64,000 nt of DNA from Clostridium lacusfryxellense (GCF_018861735.1 NZ_JAHLEB010000002.1:1-64000), one strand, 5' to 3'; counted from the stretch's first letter, positions 8,669-17,099 are shown. The notes: a model not told the origin generated them from the letters alone. Program-made: numbers and translations.

Positions 8669-9085
8669 ATGAATGAAATAATAATTAAAAAGAAGAAAAA
8701 AGGATTTACACTTATCGAGCTTATTGCAGTTATAGCTATACTTGCTATACTGGGTGCTATATTGGTGCCAAAGATTGCAGGTTATTCTGATAGTGCGAAA
8801 AAAAGTAAGGCTATAGTTGATGCTAAAATCATTGTAAATGCAGCAGCGGCATACAATGCTGATCATGAAACTGCACAAATTGCAGAGGACGCCGATTTTA
8901 GTAGCACATCAACACCTGCAACTGGATTGAATCTACTAGTAGGGTCTGCAGCTGGGGCAGTTATAGACAAAAGACCTAGTGAATTTGATACAACAACAAA
9001 ATTATCAATGTTAAAGAAGATTGCAGTTGCCGGCAAAGACGCTATAGTTATTAATGCTACAACTGGATTTGCAACGACTCCATAA
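8669..9085 (+). CDS. pilA: Major type IV pilin / GspG-like prepilin
   Basis: Prepilin with a short basic leader (MNEIIIKKKKKG), a cleavage site before the conserved FTLIE, and a hydrophobic helix (LIAVIAILAILGAILVP), so the mature subunit has about 126 residues. Glu at position 5 of the mature protein is present. The C-terminal globular part is Ala/Thr-rich and has no cysteine pair. It is the first prepilin gene and is followed at once by a strong hairpin, which suggests that it is expressed more than the genes downstream. Hence I infer that it is the major subunit. The ATG has GAGGAGG upstream. Confidence 0.9.
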   Translation: MNEIIIKKKKKGFTLIELIAVIAILAILGAILVPKIAGYSDSAKKSKAIVDAKIIVNAAAAYNADHETAQIAEDADFSSTSTPATGLNLLVGSAAGAVIDKRPSEFDTTTKLSMLKKIAVAGKDAIVINATTGFATTP

Positions 9086-9101
9086 GGATAACAATATTTT
9101 C

Positions 9102-9146
9102 AGCTTAATCAAGACTGTTTAATATCTTGATTAAGCTTACTTTTAA
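9102..9146 (+). terminator. Strong terminator/attenuator between pilA and pilM
   Basis: AGCTTAATCAAGA pairs perfectly over 13 bp with TCTTGATTAAGCT around a 10-nt loop, followed by TACTTTTAAATT. The T-tail is imperfect, so partial read-through into pilM is expected. This gives high pilin and lower assembly-protein levels. Confidence 0.75.
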
Positions 9147-9180
9147 ATTAAACTTTATTACGAAACATGAGGTGAATCAA

Positions 9181-10209
9181 ATGTTTGAAAAAGATAAAAT
9201 TGCTATAGACTTAGGTTCTAGCAATATTAAAATTATGGTAGGGAATAAAAAGCAAGTTAAGTTATTTGAAGTTATAAAAACTCCAAAGGGTTGCATTGAA
9301 GATGATAAAATAGTGGATCTTGAACAAATTATGAATTTACTCCAAATATTTTTGAAAAAGAATAATGTAAGAACAAAGCAGATTGGCTTTGTTATTCATG
9401 GACAAGATGTTATATCAAGACATACAGAAGTTCCAATAATTGATGATAAAGGTATAAAAACTTCGCTTGAATGGGAAATGAATCAGTATCTTCCAAAGGA
9501 CATAATTGAATACAGTATCGATTATGAAATTATAGAGAAAATAGACACTTTAGAAAAAAAATCATTAAAACTTTTAGTATCGGCAGTACCTAAAGAGAAA
9601 ATCGATCAATTAGTTAAACTTTCTCAAATGTTAAATTTAGAAATTGTTGCTATAGATATTAATTCTAACTGTGCACGTAGGGTATTTAAAGATGTTTCTA
9701 AAAAACACACCTCACTAGAAAGCATTGCAGTTATTAATTTAGGCAGTAATAATACAAATGTAATAATATTAGATAAAGGAAAACTTTTTATTGAAAGAGA
9801 GATCCCCTTCGGCGTAAATAATATGCTTAAGGAAATTATTAAAAAAGAAAACATCGAGCACGACAGTGCGTTTGAATATTTGAAAGAGAAATTTAGTTTT
9901 ATGGGAAATGAAAATGATAACGAACTTCAAAATAGAGTAACATCTCTTTTTAATAATGTTTTATCATCTCTCGAAAAAATAATTACCTTCTTTACAATAG
10001 GTAAAAGCAAGAGTAATTTAGACAGTATATACTTAATTGGTGGAGGATGCGATATTAATGGCTTATGTGAGTACGTTAGTAACTATTTTAACTGCCCGGT
10101 ATATTTATTAGATGATGTAAAGGGCATCGGAGTTAAGACTATGATTTCTACTGATTGCAATATAAAACATTTTATCGGCACTCTAGGTCTTTTACTTAGG
10201 AGGGAGTAG
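9181..10209 (+). CDS. pilM: Pilus assembly protein PilM (actin-like ATPase)
   Basis: Actin-like cytoplasmic protein that links PilN/PilO to the pilus machine. The phosphate-1 loop is IDLGSSNIKIMVG near the N-terminus, a second nucleotide-fold segment is AVINLGSNNTNVIIL, and the adenosine-type motif is YLIGGGCDINGL. Residues around SLEWEMNQYLP match the PilM/SHS2 region. ATG 9181 is chosen over an upstream in-frame TTG at 9127 because GAGGTG lies 6-7 bases before it. The stop is three bases before the pilN ATG, so the two are translationally coupled. Confidence 0.92.
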   Translation: MFEKDKIAIDLGSSNIKIMVGNKKQVKLFEVIKTPKGCIEDDKIVDLEQIMNLLQIFLKKNNVRTKQIGFVIHGQDVISRHTEVPIIDDKGIKTSLEWEMNQYLPKDIIEYSIDYEIIEKIDTLEKKSLKLLVSAVPKEKIDQLVKLSQMLNLEIVAIDINSNCARRVFKDVSKKHTSLESIAVINLGSNNTNVIILDKGKLFIEREIPFGVNNMLKEIIKKENIEHDSAFEYLKEKFSFMGNENDNELQNRVTSLFNNVLSSLEKIITFFTIGKSKSNLDSIYLIGGGCDINGLCEYVSNYFNCPVYLLDDVKGIGVKTMISTDCNIKHFIGTLGLLLRRE

Positions 10210-10212
10210 CTT

Positions 10213-10752
10213 ATGTCTGAATTAAATTTAATACCTTATGAACTAAAGGCTAAAAGAATAAAGAAATTAAGAAACACAAACTATATTTCCTCGGGAATTA
10301 TAGTTCTCGCAATACTTTTTGCAATTGTCTATGTTCCAAAGCTTTATTTAAATAAGCTGAATTCAGACGAAGATAACCTTAATACTAAAATTTCTAATAA
10401 TTCTAAAATTGTGTTAGAAAACAAAAAACTTTTATTAGATATTAAAAACTATAATCTGCGAAATAATGAAGTAGATGCATTAACAAAACAAACTGTAAAA
10501 GTAACAAATAAAATTGAAAATTTTGAAAAGTATATTCCTAGTACTATATCACTTACAGGCATTACTTATGTAAAAGGAACAATAACAATAATAGGAAATT
10601 CAACAAACTATAATTCCATTAGTGCTTTTGCTGCAAATCTGCAAATGTCAACTGAATATCCATTAGCTAAAATTCAAAACATTAATAACACTGGTAATCA
10701 AACAGATAGTAAGGTAAAAGGATATACATTTACTATTCAGATAAATGAGTAG
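10213..10752 (+). CDS. pilN: Pilus assembly protein PilN
   Basis: Bitopic inner-membrane protein. A short cytoplasmic N-terminus contains the PilM-binding motif (SELNLIPYELK, family consensus INLLP). It is followed by one membrane helix (YISSGIIVLAILFAIVYVP), a coiled-coil and a small globular domain that would face outside the membrane. At 179 residues it has the normal length. The ribosome binding site GGAGGGAG lies in the end of pilM. Confidence 0.9.
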   Translation: MSELNLIPYELKAKRIKKLRNTNYISSGIIVLAILFAIVYVPKLYLNKLNSDEDNLNTKISNNSKIVLENKKLLLDIKNYNLRNNEVDALTKQTVKVTNKIENFEKYIPSTISLTGITYVKGTITIIGNSTNYNSISAFAANLQMSTEYPLAKIQNINNTGNQTDSKVKGYTFTIQINE

Positions 10753-10780
10753 AAATATTTAGAACTTTGAGGTGATTTTA

Positions 10781-11479
10781 TTGAATAATTTAAGTAAGAG
10801 AGAGAAACTTTTGGTTATAGTAGGGGCTATTTTAATAATTTTGTATCCATATTATAACCTTTTTCTAAAACCAATAAGTCAAAAAATAAAGATTGTAAAT
10901 CAAAGTATAAGTGATAAAAAGATAGAGTATAATTCTATTGAAAAACTGAAAGTTTCAAATGTCACTAATACTAAAAAGGTAGAAGGGCTTAAAATAAAAT
11001 ATGATGAAGCTATGAAAGCACTTCCTGAAAATGAAAGAAATCCTGAGATATCTTATAGCATAAATACATTTGCAACACAAAATAATATAAGTATAGTTTC
11101 TGTTGCCTTTGGCCAAAGCGCAAATTATTCAGCTATAAGTAGTACTAATAATACTTCAACTGCAACCTCAAATACAACTACTAATACCAAAGAATTAGAT
11201 ATCTCTATTGAAAGTTCAAAGCCTCGATTAATGTTTGTACCGGTAACTGTTTCAATTGGTGGAGATTATTTATCTACTTTAAATTTCATTAATAACATAG
11301 AAGGGGATAGTAGATTAGCAGAGGTAGTAAATATAAGTATACTATCAACTCAGGAACAAGGAAAAGAGCTACAATCAAGTATTGTTTTGAACTACTACTC
11401 TACTGAAGGAACTAATAAAAATAAGCCAAGCTATAATATTAAAGATGATAATGCGGGGAAAACCGATTTGTTTAAGTGA
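10781..11479 (+). CDS. pilO: Pilus assembly protein PilO-like
   Basis: Bitopic protein with N-terminal membrane helix (LLVIVGAILIILYPYYNLFL), a coiled-coil (about 30-80) and a C-terminal ferredoxin-like domain, as in PilO partners of PilN. A Ser/Thr/Asn-rich linker (NTSTATSNTTTNTK) lies in the middle. TTG at 10781 is preferred over GTG 10772, because GAGGTG overlaps the latter and sits seven bases before the former. It follows pilN by 28 bp. Confidence 0.82.
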   Translation: MNNLSKREKLLVIVGAILIILYPYYNLFLKPISQKIKIVNQSISDKKIEYNSIEKLKVSNVTNTKKVEGLKIKYDEAMKALPENERNPEISYSINTFATQNNISIVSVAFGQSANYSAISSTNNTSTATSNTTTNTKELDISIESSKPRLMFVPVTVSIGGDYLSTLNFINNIEGDSRLAEVVNISILSTQEQGKELQSSIVLNYYSTEGTNKNKPSYNIKDDNAGKTDLFK

Positions 11480-11523
11480 TGTAATTTAGTCCAATAGTAT
11501 TTTATTTAAAAGGATGATGTGTG

Positions 11524-12006
11524 ATGAAAAAAGGTTTTACTTTGGTTGAGTTAATTGCTTCCTTAGCTATATTCGCCATGGCTATGGTAGCTATTTCCAT
11601 GGCGTTTTTTGCATCAACTACTACGCGCCAGATGAATGATGTAAAGCAGAGTACGGCTGGGTATGCACAGGCTATAATCGAAACTTTTAGAGGAAGTACC
11701 GAGACCGTTTATAAAACAGTTGACTCCACAGAATCTCCAACATTCATATTTGTATATTTTAACAATATGGTTGATTTTAATGACTGGTATAAAGCCTATA
11801 TTGTTATTGGTGCAAAAATTACAACAAAGGAGGGTAATCCAACTACTTATCCGTTACCTATAGGTAATCAGTTGTTTGGAGCACTTATAAAAATCAATAA
11901 AAAAAGTGCGTATGGAGTAAATACATATAATATTTCTGTAAGGGTGTGGAGAATAGATAAAGGTGCCCGAGGTGAATCGGTAAGAGATATTTATGAAAGT
12001 AGGTAA
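11524..12006 (+). CDS. Minor prepilin (PilV/GspI-like)
   Basis: The very short leader MKKG precedes FTLVE, with a hydrophobic helix (LIASLAIFAMAMVAISMAFF) carrying the conserved Glu5. The mature part has about 157 residues. It would be cleaved by a prepilin peptidase and act in pilus initiation or at the tip. ATG 11524 follows AAGGA by nine bases; a GTG at 11521 is the alternative. The stop at 12004-12006 is four bases before the ATG of the next minor pilin. Confidence 0.85.
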   Translation: MKKGFTLVELIASLAIFAMAMVAISMAFFASTTTRQMNDVKQSTAGYAQAIIETFRGSTETVYKTVDSTESPTFIFVYFNNMVDFNDWYKAYIVIGAKITTKEGNPTTYPLPIGNQLFGALIKINKKSAYGVNTYNISVRVWRIDKGARGESVRDIYESR

Positions 12007-12010
12007 TCCT

Positions 12011-12514
12011 ATGAAGAAAAACTTTAAAAAGAAAGGGTTTACTTTAGTAGAATTAATTGCAGTAATAGCAATAATGGGAATTGTGTTTACAATTATATTT
12101 CAGATCTTTGATATTCAAACCAAAATATATAAAACTGAAATGGAAACTAATGATGCTCAAAATTCAGGAAGCTTATGCCTTAATAGCATAAGTGAAAGTA
12201 TAAGACTTGCTTCAACAGTAAATGATCCTAATCTTATATTAACACCTTTTTCAGGAGTTATGAAAGATGCTGAAGAAATAGTTAAGATTTCTCCTTATGG
12301 GGGGGCAACTCCTTATAGATATGCTATAAATGATAATAAATTATATAAATATGTAGACAGTTCAAAGTATTCTCTAATTGCTTCAAAGGTAAATAAGGTT
12401 ACTGTGACTCGATTATATCCTAATGATGATGTTTATGCAATTTATGTAGAAATAGTAAATGGAAGCTCTATTAAAACATTCACTACTAGTATGTCAAGGA
12501 GGGATTGGAGGTAA
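12011..12514 (+). CDS. Minor prepilin (PilW/GspJ-like)
   Basis: Leader MKKNFKKKG, then FTLVE and a hydrophobic helix (LIAVIAIMGIVFTIIFQIF). The globular part (SGSLCLNSISESIRLAST... YRYAINDNKLYKYV) resembles PilW/GspJ-type minor pilins in layout. ATG 12011 has a weak TAGGT upstream; ATG 11993 in frame overlaps the previous gene and is less likely. Expression is probably coupled to the previous gene. Confidence 0.82.
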   Translation: MKKNFKKKGFTLVELIAVIAIMGIVFTIIFQIFDIQTKIYKTEMETNDAQNSGSLCLNSISESIRLASTVNDPNLILTPFSGVMKDAEEIVKISPYGGATPYRYAINDNKLYKYVDSSKYSLIASKVNKVTVTRLYPNDDVYAIYVEIVNGSSIKTFTTSMSRRDWR

Positions 12515-12518
12515 TATA

Positions 12519-14222
12519 ATGAAAAAGAAAAAAGGATCAGTGCTCATATTAACGCTAGTAGTGGTGCTTTTATTAATGGTAATCGGTACTTCACTAATGA
12601 CAGTTAGTGTCAGCACTCATAAGACAGAAATTATAAGTGACAATATTAATAGAATAAATATGATGGCTGAATCTGGTATTGAACTTGGTTTAGCTCAAGC
12701 AAACTCAACTGTTGGATTGGTGAATTTTGGAGGTGTTAAATCTGACGACGGGACCATAACTTGCAATGTAATATTTCAAAATGGGTTATATTCTGCATCA
12801 ACTAATAGTTATATTCAAACTTTGGGGAGGTATACTATTGAGTCAACGGCCTCAAGTACTAAAAATTCTAGGACTATAAGAGTACCTATTACTCAGGTTA
12901 TATCAACACCGGAAACACCTGTAGGAATAATACCTACAGCTAATTTGTTGTTTATTAATGGCGAAGTTCAAAGTGGTAAATTTAATTTGGGGGAAGCAAA
13001 AGGTGATGTTTTTGTAAAGGGTAATTTAAATATGTCCAACGGAAGTGCAATAAAAGGTAAACTTATGTCTACAGGTAATTTAATATTAGATGGTGGTAAT
13101 TCAGTTACAAAAGGAATTGTATGTTCTGGAAATATAACGGTGACTGGAGGGGGTTCAGTTAGTAACAAAATTGTATCCTTTGGAAATGTAATAATGAATG
13201 GAGGAAGTGCAACTACCGATGGAATTATAAGTTATGGAAATTTTAATTTTATTGATGGTACAGTAAATGGTAATGCTCTAGTTAAAGGTAATTTAACATT
13301 TGGCGGTGGTCCAAACATTAAAGGAAATGCTCAAGCAGATGGTAATTTAAGCATGACTAGTGGTGGTAATATTAAGAATAACGCTATTATAGGTGGAAAT
13401 GTGACATTTGCTGGTGGTGGTAATAAAATTTCGGGGACACTAAAGTATAGGGGTACGGAGACGATACCATCAAAGACAACACTAAATACATTTGTTTCTT
13501 CAACAGTAGAGCACACAATAACTTATACCCCTGTAGACTTAAGTAGTTATTCAAGTAATAACCCTGTAGATATAAGTAGTTCTATATTGCCAATCATTGC
13601 AGTACCAACAAGAACTCAAAATCCACAGATGTATAATCCAGTAACATTAAATACAGTAACACCCAATAGTTATACAATAACGGAAAGTGGTAAGCTATCT
13701 TCAGCTTTATTAGACGTAATACCTTGGCATTCTACGCTTACTATTGATGCTACAAAAAAGAATATTAATTTACTTATTGATAGTAATTTTAAATTTGATA
13801 AACAACTTAATGTTGAAGTATTAACTGGAACGGGAACTGAAAAACAATATAATGTATATATCTATCTATCAGGTAATTCATCCATTACAGTAGATAATCA
13901 ATATTTTGGAATGAAGAATCATAACGACACTACAACTAAAATATATATAATTGGGGATGGAAATCAAAGTGTTAACCTAAATAGTTGTAATCTTAACGCT
14001 AATATATATTTGCCGAGCGGTAATTTTTCAACTGGTGGAGGCGCCGGAGGCGCCTCATTATATATGTTTCAAGGAAGTTGTATAACTAAAACTGTAGATA
14101 TACAAGGTAATATAAAATTAAGTTATTTAGCACCTGTAATTAAAGATACACCTTTAGAGATACTAAATAGTAATCAGTCTGGTTCTGGCACAACTACAAG
14201 TGCGTGGGTTGTTGATAAATGA
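12519..14222 (+). CDS. PilX-like pilus protein with beta-helix repeat domain
   Basis: The N-terminus (MKKKKGSVLILTLVVVLLLMV) has the PilX-type form: basic leader, G-S junction, hydrophobic helix, and a following AESGIE segment, as in non-canonical (class III) prepilins. Residues about 166-308 form eight turns of about 18 residues (pattern x-x-GN-[LIVF]-x-[LVF]-x-GG-x-x-[IV]-x-x-x-[AIL]) that look like a bactofilin/polymer-forming right-handed beta-helix. The C-terminal 250 residues are Ser/Thr/Asn-rich and resemble the DUF7305-type domain found with PilX N-termini. At 567 residues it is far larger than usual minor pilins. ATG 12519 follows GGAGG. Probably a tip or surface-display subunit. Confidence 0.8.
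   Translation: MKKKKGSVLILTLVVVLLLMVIGTSLMTVSVSTHKTEIISDNINRINMMAESGIELGLAQANSTVGLVNFGGVKSDDGTITCNVIFQNGLYSASTNSYIQTLGRYTIESTASSTKNSRTIRVPITQVISTPETPVGIIPTANLLFINGEVQSGKFNLGEAKGDVFVKGNLNMSNGSAIKGKLMSTGNLILDGGNSVTKGIVCSGNITVTGGGSVSNKIVSFGNVIMNGGSATTDGIISYGNFNFIDGTVNGNALVKGNLTFGGGPNIKGNAQADGNLSMTSGGNIKNNAIIGGNVTFAGGGNKISGTLKYRGTETIPSKTTLNTFVSSTVEHTITYTPVDLSSYSSNNPVDISSSILPIIAVPTRTQNPQMYNPVTLNTVTPNSYTITESGKLSSALLDVIPWHSTLTIDATKKNINLLIDSNFKFDKQLNVEVLTGTGTEKQYNVYIYLSGNSSITVDNQYFGMKNHNDTTTKIYIIGDGNQSVNLNSCNLNANIYLPSGNFSTGGGAGGASLYMFQGSCITKTVDIQGNIKLSYLAPVIKDTPLEILNSNQSGSGTTTSAWVVDK
13014..13442 (+). repeat. Eight-fold ~54-bp coding repeat (beta-helix turns)
   Basis: Successive units begin VKGNLNMSNG, STGNLILDGG, CSGNITVTGG, SFGNVIMNGG, SYGNFNFIDG, VKGNLTFGGG, ADGNLSMTSG and IGGNVTFAGG, each 17-18 residues. 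The DNA has diverged between copies, so the array is old and under protein-level selection. Confidence 0.85.
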
Positions 14223-14274
14223 TTATTATATGTAAAAAAAATATCATGAAAATCTAAAATAAGTTTAATAACCC

Positions 14275-14319
14275 AAAGACATGTCAATACTTCTAAATGA
14301 GGTGATGGACATGTCTTTT
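14275..14319 (+). terminator. Pilus-operon terminator hairpin that contains the next gene's start codon
   Basis: AAAGACATGTC (14275-14285) pairs perfectly with GACATGTCTTT (14308-14318) and TTT follows. The ribosome binding site GAGGTGATGG lies in the loop and the ATG at 14311 is inside the right arm. Read-through RNA from the pilus operon would therefore be either terminated or translationally shut for the following gene. Confidence 0.6.
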
Positions 14320-14823
14320 AAAATTACGTGGAAAACACATGTAATATGTACTATAATAGCTTATTTAACAGTAAAGATTATGGGGCAGACTGCAGATATT
14401 ATAATAGAGAATTTCTTCTTAAAACCGTTTATTTTTTATCCAACTGAAAGCTTAATCATTAATTTTTTTATTTATGTATTGCTTCTTATGATTCCAATTT
14501 CAATTGTACATGAGAGTATTCATGGTTTATCATATAGAGTATTTGGAGGAACAGTTAAGTATGGATTTAAAGGGATTTATGCATATACCCAAGAAATATC
14601 TGAATTACCAATAAATCGGACTAAATTTCTAATCATTCTTCTAGCGCCATTAACTATAATATCTATTTTAACAGTGTTGTTGCCTATTTGGTTAGGAGGT
14701 ATAATATTCTTGCTCAATTTATTAGGTGCTACAGGTGATTTGTATATGTCGTACAGACTTATAAGGTATAATTCTAATAGTAAGATAGTAGATAGAATAT
14801 ACGGGTTTGATGTAGTACAGTAA
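14311..14823 (+). CDS. DUF3267-type membrane zinc metallopeptidase
   Basis: The 170-residue integral membrane protein has three or four hydrophobic segments and a HExxH motif (VHESIHGL) at the end of the second one, as in DUF3267 putative zincins. A third ligand cannot be identified with certainty. ATG 14311 has GAGGTG eight bases upstream; an in-frame ATG at 14281 lacks a good site. Its start codon sits in a hairpin shared with the end of the pilus operon. The substrate is unknown. Confidence 0.8.
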   Translation: MSFKITWKTHVICTIIAYLTVKIMGQTADIIIENFFLKPFIFYPTESLIINFFIYVLLLMIPISIVHESIHGLSYRVFGGTVKYGFKGIYAYTQEISELPINRTKFLIILLAPLTIISILTVLLPIWLGGIIFLLNLLGATGDLYMSYRLIRYNSNSKIVDRIYGFDVVQ

Positions 14824-14875
14824 TATATACTTTTTTAATTAATTTGTTGAAATTAAAGTAATAGTTTACATTATA

Positions 14876-14884
14876 TGGTATAAT
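14876..14884 (+). promoter_or_regulatory. Extended -10 promoter
   Basis: TGGTATAAT is an extended -10 element 33 bp before the small zinc-motif gene at 14918; no good -35 is seen. Confidence 0.45.
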
Positions 14885-14917
14885 GATTTGAGCATGCAGC
14901 TTAGTGGGAGGAACAAA

Positions 14918-15064
14918 ATGAAATTACTTTGTAAATGTGGTAATGTTGAAGATATAAAAACCGATAAGGATATTGAAAATTATGAATTTAAAAGGTGTGA
15001 TGATGATACTTTGATTTTAGTTTGTAAGAACTGTAAAGAAGTAATATTTATAAATCAAAGGTAA
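14918..15064 (+). CDS. Small zinc-ribbon-like protein (48 residues)
   Basis: The short gene has a strong GGGAGGA ribosome binding site, an extended -10 promoter upstream and a perfect terminator just after its stop, which together support expression. The protein has C-x-C near the N-terminus (LLCKCGN) and C-x-x-C near the C-terminus (VCKNCKE), suggesting one zinc knuckle. Function unknown. Confidence 0.7.
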   Translation: MKLLCKCGNVEDIKTDKDIENYEFKRCDDDTLILVCKNCKEVIFINQR

Positions 15065-15066
15065 AT

Positions 15067-15110
15067 AAAAACAAGTCCTACATTTAAAATGTTAGACTTG
15101 TTTTTGTTTA
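15067..15110 (+). terminator. Terminator (possibly bidirectional)
   Basis: AAAAACAAGTC pairs with GACTTGTTTTT around a 17-nt loop. The A-run on one side and T-run on the other let it serve both the small gene before it and the converging transporter gene. Confidence 0.85.
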
Positions 15111-15141
15111 TTTGTTTGTTTTTTAGTGGGAATATTACTCA

Positions 15142-16032
15142 TTACAATTCAACTGGAGAATGCATAGATTTAGTTTCTAGAATCTCACTTAAAAATGTAG
15201 AGCCTAGAATGAGGACTCCCCCAATTATTTTAATCAAGGTTATAGTTTCTCCTAAAAATATTGAAGCTAAAATTACTGCGGATATTGGGTCGATATAGCT
15301 TAAAATAGCTATGGATTGTCCCTTAAGTTCTTGTATTGAAGAGAAATACATTAGGTAAGAAATCCCGGTGTGAAGGACACCTACTATTAATATAAAAATC
15401 CAAGCAACAGAGCTTATTTTACTGACATGGATATTACCCCTATAAATAATGATTGGTAAAAGTACTAATGTTGCTATAGCTAGTTGAATAAGTGTTGATT
15501 CAAAGCCAGATAAATCTTTAATAAACTTATTCATTAAAATTATACTAGCATATAATACTGCTGCGCAAAGTCCGTATGTTATTCCAAGTAGATGATTTGA
15601 AGAGTCTGTTATGTTATCTCCTCCCACACTAACTATTAAGAATAGTCCTGACATTGCAACAATAACACATAAAATTTTTATTAGAGTTAGCTTTTCTTTA
15701 AGAATTACAGGTGCTAGCATTATCACAAATATAGGTGCAAAGTAGTAGCTTAAAGTTGAGTTTGAGACAGTGGTATACTTGTATGCTTGAAATAGAAGAA
15801 TCCAGTTAAGACCTAAAGCAACACCAGACAAAGTGAGAATTAGTATGTTTTCCTTTATCAATTTAATAGATAGTTTATGTTTCATCATAAAGCCAGCACA
15901 AAGTAAAAATAAGCTACCTATTAAAGCTCTCAGGAAAGCAATCTCTATTGATGGTAAATTTATATTCTTTACAAAGATTCCTATGCTACCAAAGATAAAC
16001 ATTGAACTGATAATTTTAATCTTATTTTTCAT
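15142..16032 (-). CDS. EamA/DMT-family transporter
   Basis: The 296-residue protein has ten hydrophobic helices in two five-helix EamA halves (first half ends near ...SGLFLIVSVGG; the second contains HTGISYLMYFSSIQELKGQ and YIDPISAVILASIFLGE). The repeat motif near the end of each half is typical of drug/metabolite exporters. The substrate cannot be told. GGGAG lies before the ATG at 16032. It is transcribed towards the terminator at 15067-15110. Confidence 0.9.
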   Translation of the reverse strand: MKNKIKIISSMFIFGSIGIFVKNINLPSIEIAFLRALIGSLFLLCAGFMMKHKLSIKLIKENILILTLSGVALGLNWILLFQAYKYTTVSNSTLSYYFAPIFVIMLAPVILKEKLTLIKILCVIVAMSGLFLIVSVGGDNITDSSNHLLGITYGLCAAVLYASIILMNKFIKDLSGFESTLIQLAIATLVLLPIIIYRGNIHVSKISSVAWIFILIVGVLHTGISYLMYFSSIQELKGQSIAILSYIDPISAVILASIFLGETITLIKIIGGVLILGSTFLSEILETKSMHSPVEL

Positions 16033-16152
16033 TAGAAATCTCCCTACTTAATAATGTAATGTAAACACTATCTTAGTTTATTATTTCTAATAATTATAAT
16101 GAGAATATTTGACAAAGTCAATAGTTTATTAATGAAATTTACTAAAATAATA

Positions 16153-16202
16153 CAAAAAAATACTTATAGAAAGGGTACCTTTTTAGTACCCTTTCTATAA
16201 GT
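16153..16202 (-). terminator. Strong terminator for the YmaF-like gene
   Basis: A perfect 17-bp stem (ACTTATAGAAAGGGTAC / GTACCCTTTCTATAAGT) with a 7-nt loop. On the minus strand it is followed by seven T, so it terminates the gene at 16243-16969. Confidence 0.9.
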
Positions 16203-16557
16203 ACCGGTTTAATTCCAGAATCAACTTACATCTAAATCTATTCTATTTTTCTTCTTCAAATATTGGCGATTCTATAAGCGTAGCAAATATTAATTCATGC
16301 GAATGGTAATCGTTTATGGATGTAGTGGTCTTTACAAAATGGACATGTTTGCCATCGCCAACATTTATCTGTAGGCCTGAGGTTGTCTCAATATAATGTA
16401 AGTGATCATAATAGTCTGTTCTTGATTTGATTTTATGAATATGTCCACCTTTAACTGATATTGAAGGGCCCGATACTCCAGCAAATCTATGATTATGTGG
16501 ATCTTCCACTAATTCAGCTATTTTAGTGCTGCCTTCAAACTCATGGGTGTGAGATTG

Positions 16558-16566
16558 TTTTTTTTT
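16558..16566 (-). repeat. A9 homopolymer at the domain junction
   Basis: Nine A on the coding (minus) strand sit exactly where the reading frame changes from the repeat region to the YmaF domain. Eight would restore the frame. Confidence 0.85.
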
Positions 16567-16570
16567 CATA

Positions 16571-16810
16571 GTCAAATTTCTCTTTAACATCATTTTTATC
16601 ATCATGCTTCTTTTCGGAGTCAAAGTTCTCTTTAACAGCATGTTTATCATCATGCTTCTTTTCGGAGTCAAAGTTCTCTTTAACAGCATGTTTATCATCA
16701 TGCTTTTTTTCAGAGTCGAATTTCTCTTTAACATTATGTTTATCATCATATTCTATTTCAAAGTCAACATTATCTTTGAAATCATATTTATCGTCATTGC
16801 CCTTTTGGAA
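16571..16810 (-). repeat. 48-bp tandem repeat, about five copies
   Basis: Units begin at 16571, 16619, 16667, 16715 and 16763, the middle ones nearly identical. They encode the 16-residue unit FDSEKKHDDKHAVKEN in the YmaF-like gene. Divergence grows towards the 5' end of the gene, which suggests recent expansion near the frameshift. Confidence 0.9.
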
Positions 16811-17099
16811 TTCACATTTATCTGTGATATCATGTTCTTCTTCGTTGTCCCACTTAGCCATGTCATCGTGTTTATCATCATCTTTTTTTTCATCATCATA
16901 CTGATCTTCACAATCTTTTATTTCTTTACACCAATCTTCAGGGTTATGCTTTGTTTCATTAATAGGCATACCATCTCTCCTTAGCTTTACTTAGTATATA
17001 ATACGTATCTTAATTGGAAACGACACAAATATTAAATTAAGTAAAGAAAAATAAGAAGTAACCTATCTTTTTTAATATAAGTTACTGTTTATATAAAAT

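Larger units (their letters stand above)
16243..16969 (-). pseudogene. YmaF-family protein gene split by a +1 shift in an A9 tract
   Basis: The upstream frame (ATG 16969, AAGGAGAG before it) gives 142 residues of Asp/Lys/His-rich tandem repeats and stops shortly after the A9 tract. The downstream frame carries the YmaF-like domain with repeated H-x-H pairs (SHTHEF, DPHNHRF, GGHIHKI, YYDHLHY, GKHVHFV, DYHSHEL). With A8 instead of A9 at 16558-16566 the two join in frame as ...FDYEKKQSHTHEFEG. The gene is therefore either frameshifted or switchable by slippage in the A tract; both halves look otherwise intact. The His-rich domain suggests metal binding; the repeat region is probably disordered. 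Monocistronic. Confidence 0.75.

Noticed and set aside
15089-15298. Plus-strand ORF over the end of the EamA gene
   Set aside because: It is antisense to a well-supported transporter gene and begins inside a terminator.
16571-16810. Regular 48-bp repeats that might suggest a CRISPR array
   Set aside because: The units are contiguous with no spacers and encode a repeated protein segment in one frame.
16604-16984. Hydrophobic plus-strand ORF opposite the YmaF-like repeats
   Set aside because: It is the antisense of an Asp/Lys-rich coding repeat, which always gives a Phe/Ile/Leu-rich frame, and it lacks a ribosome binding site.
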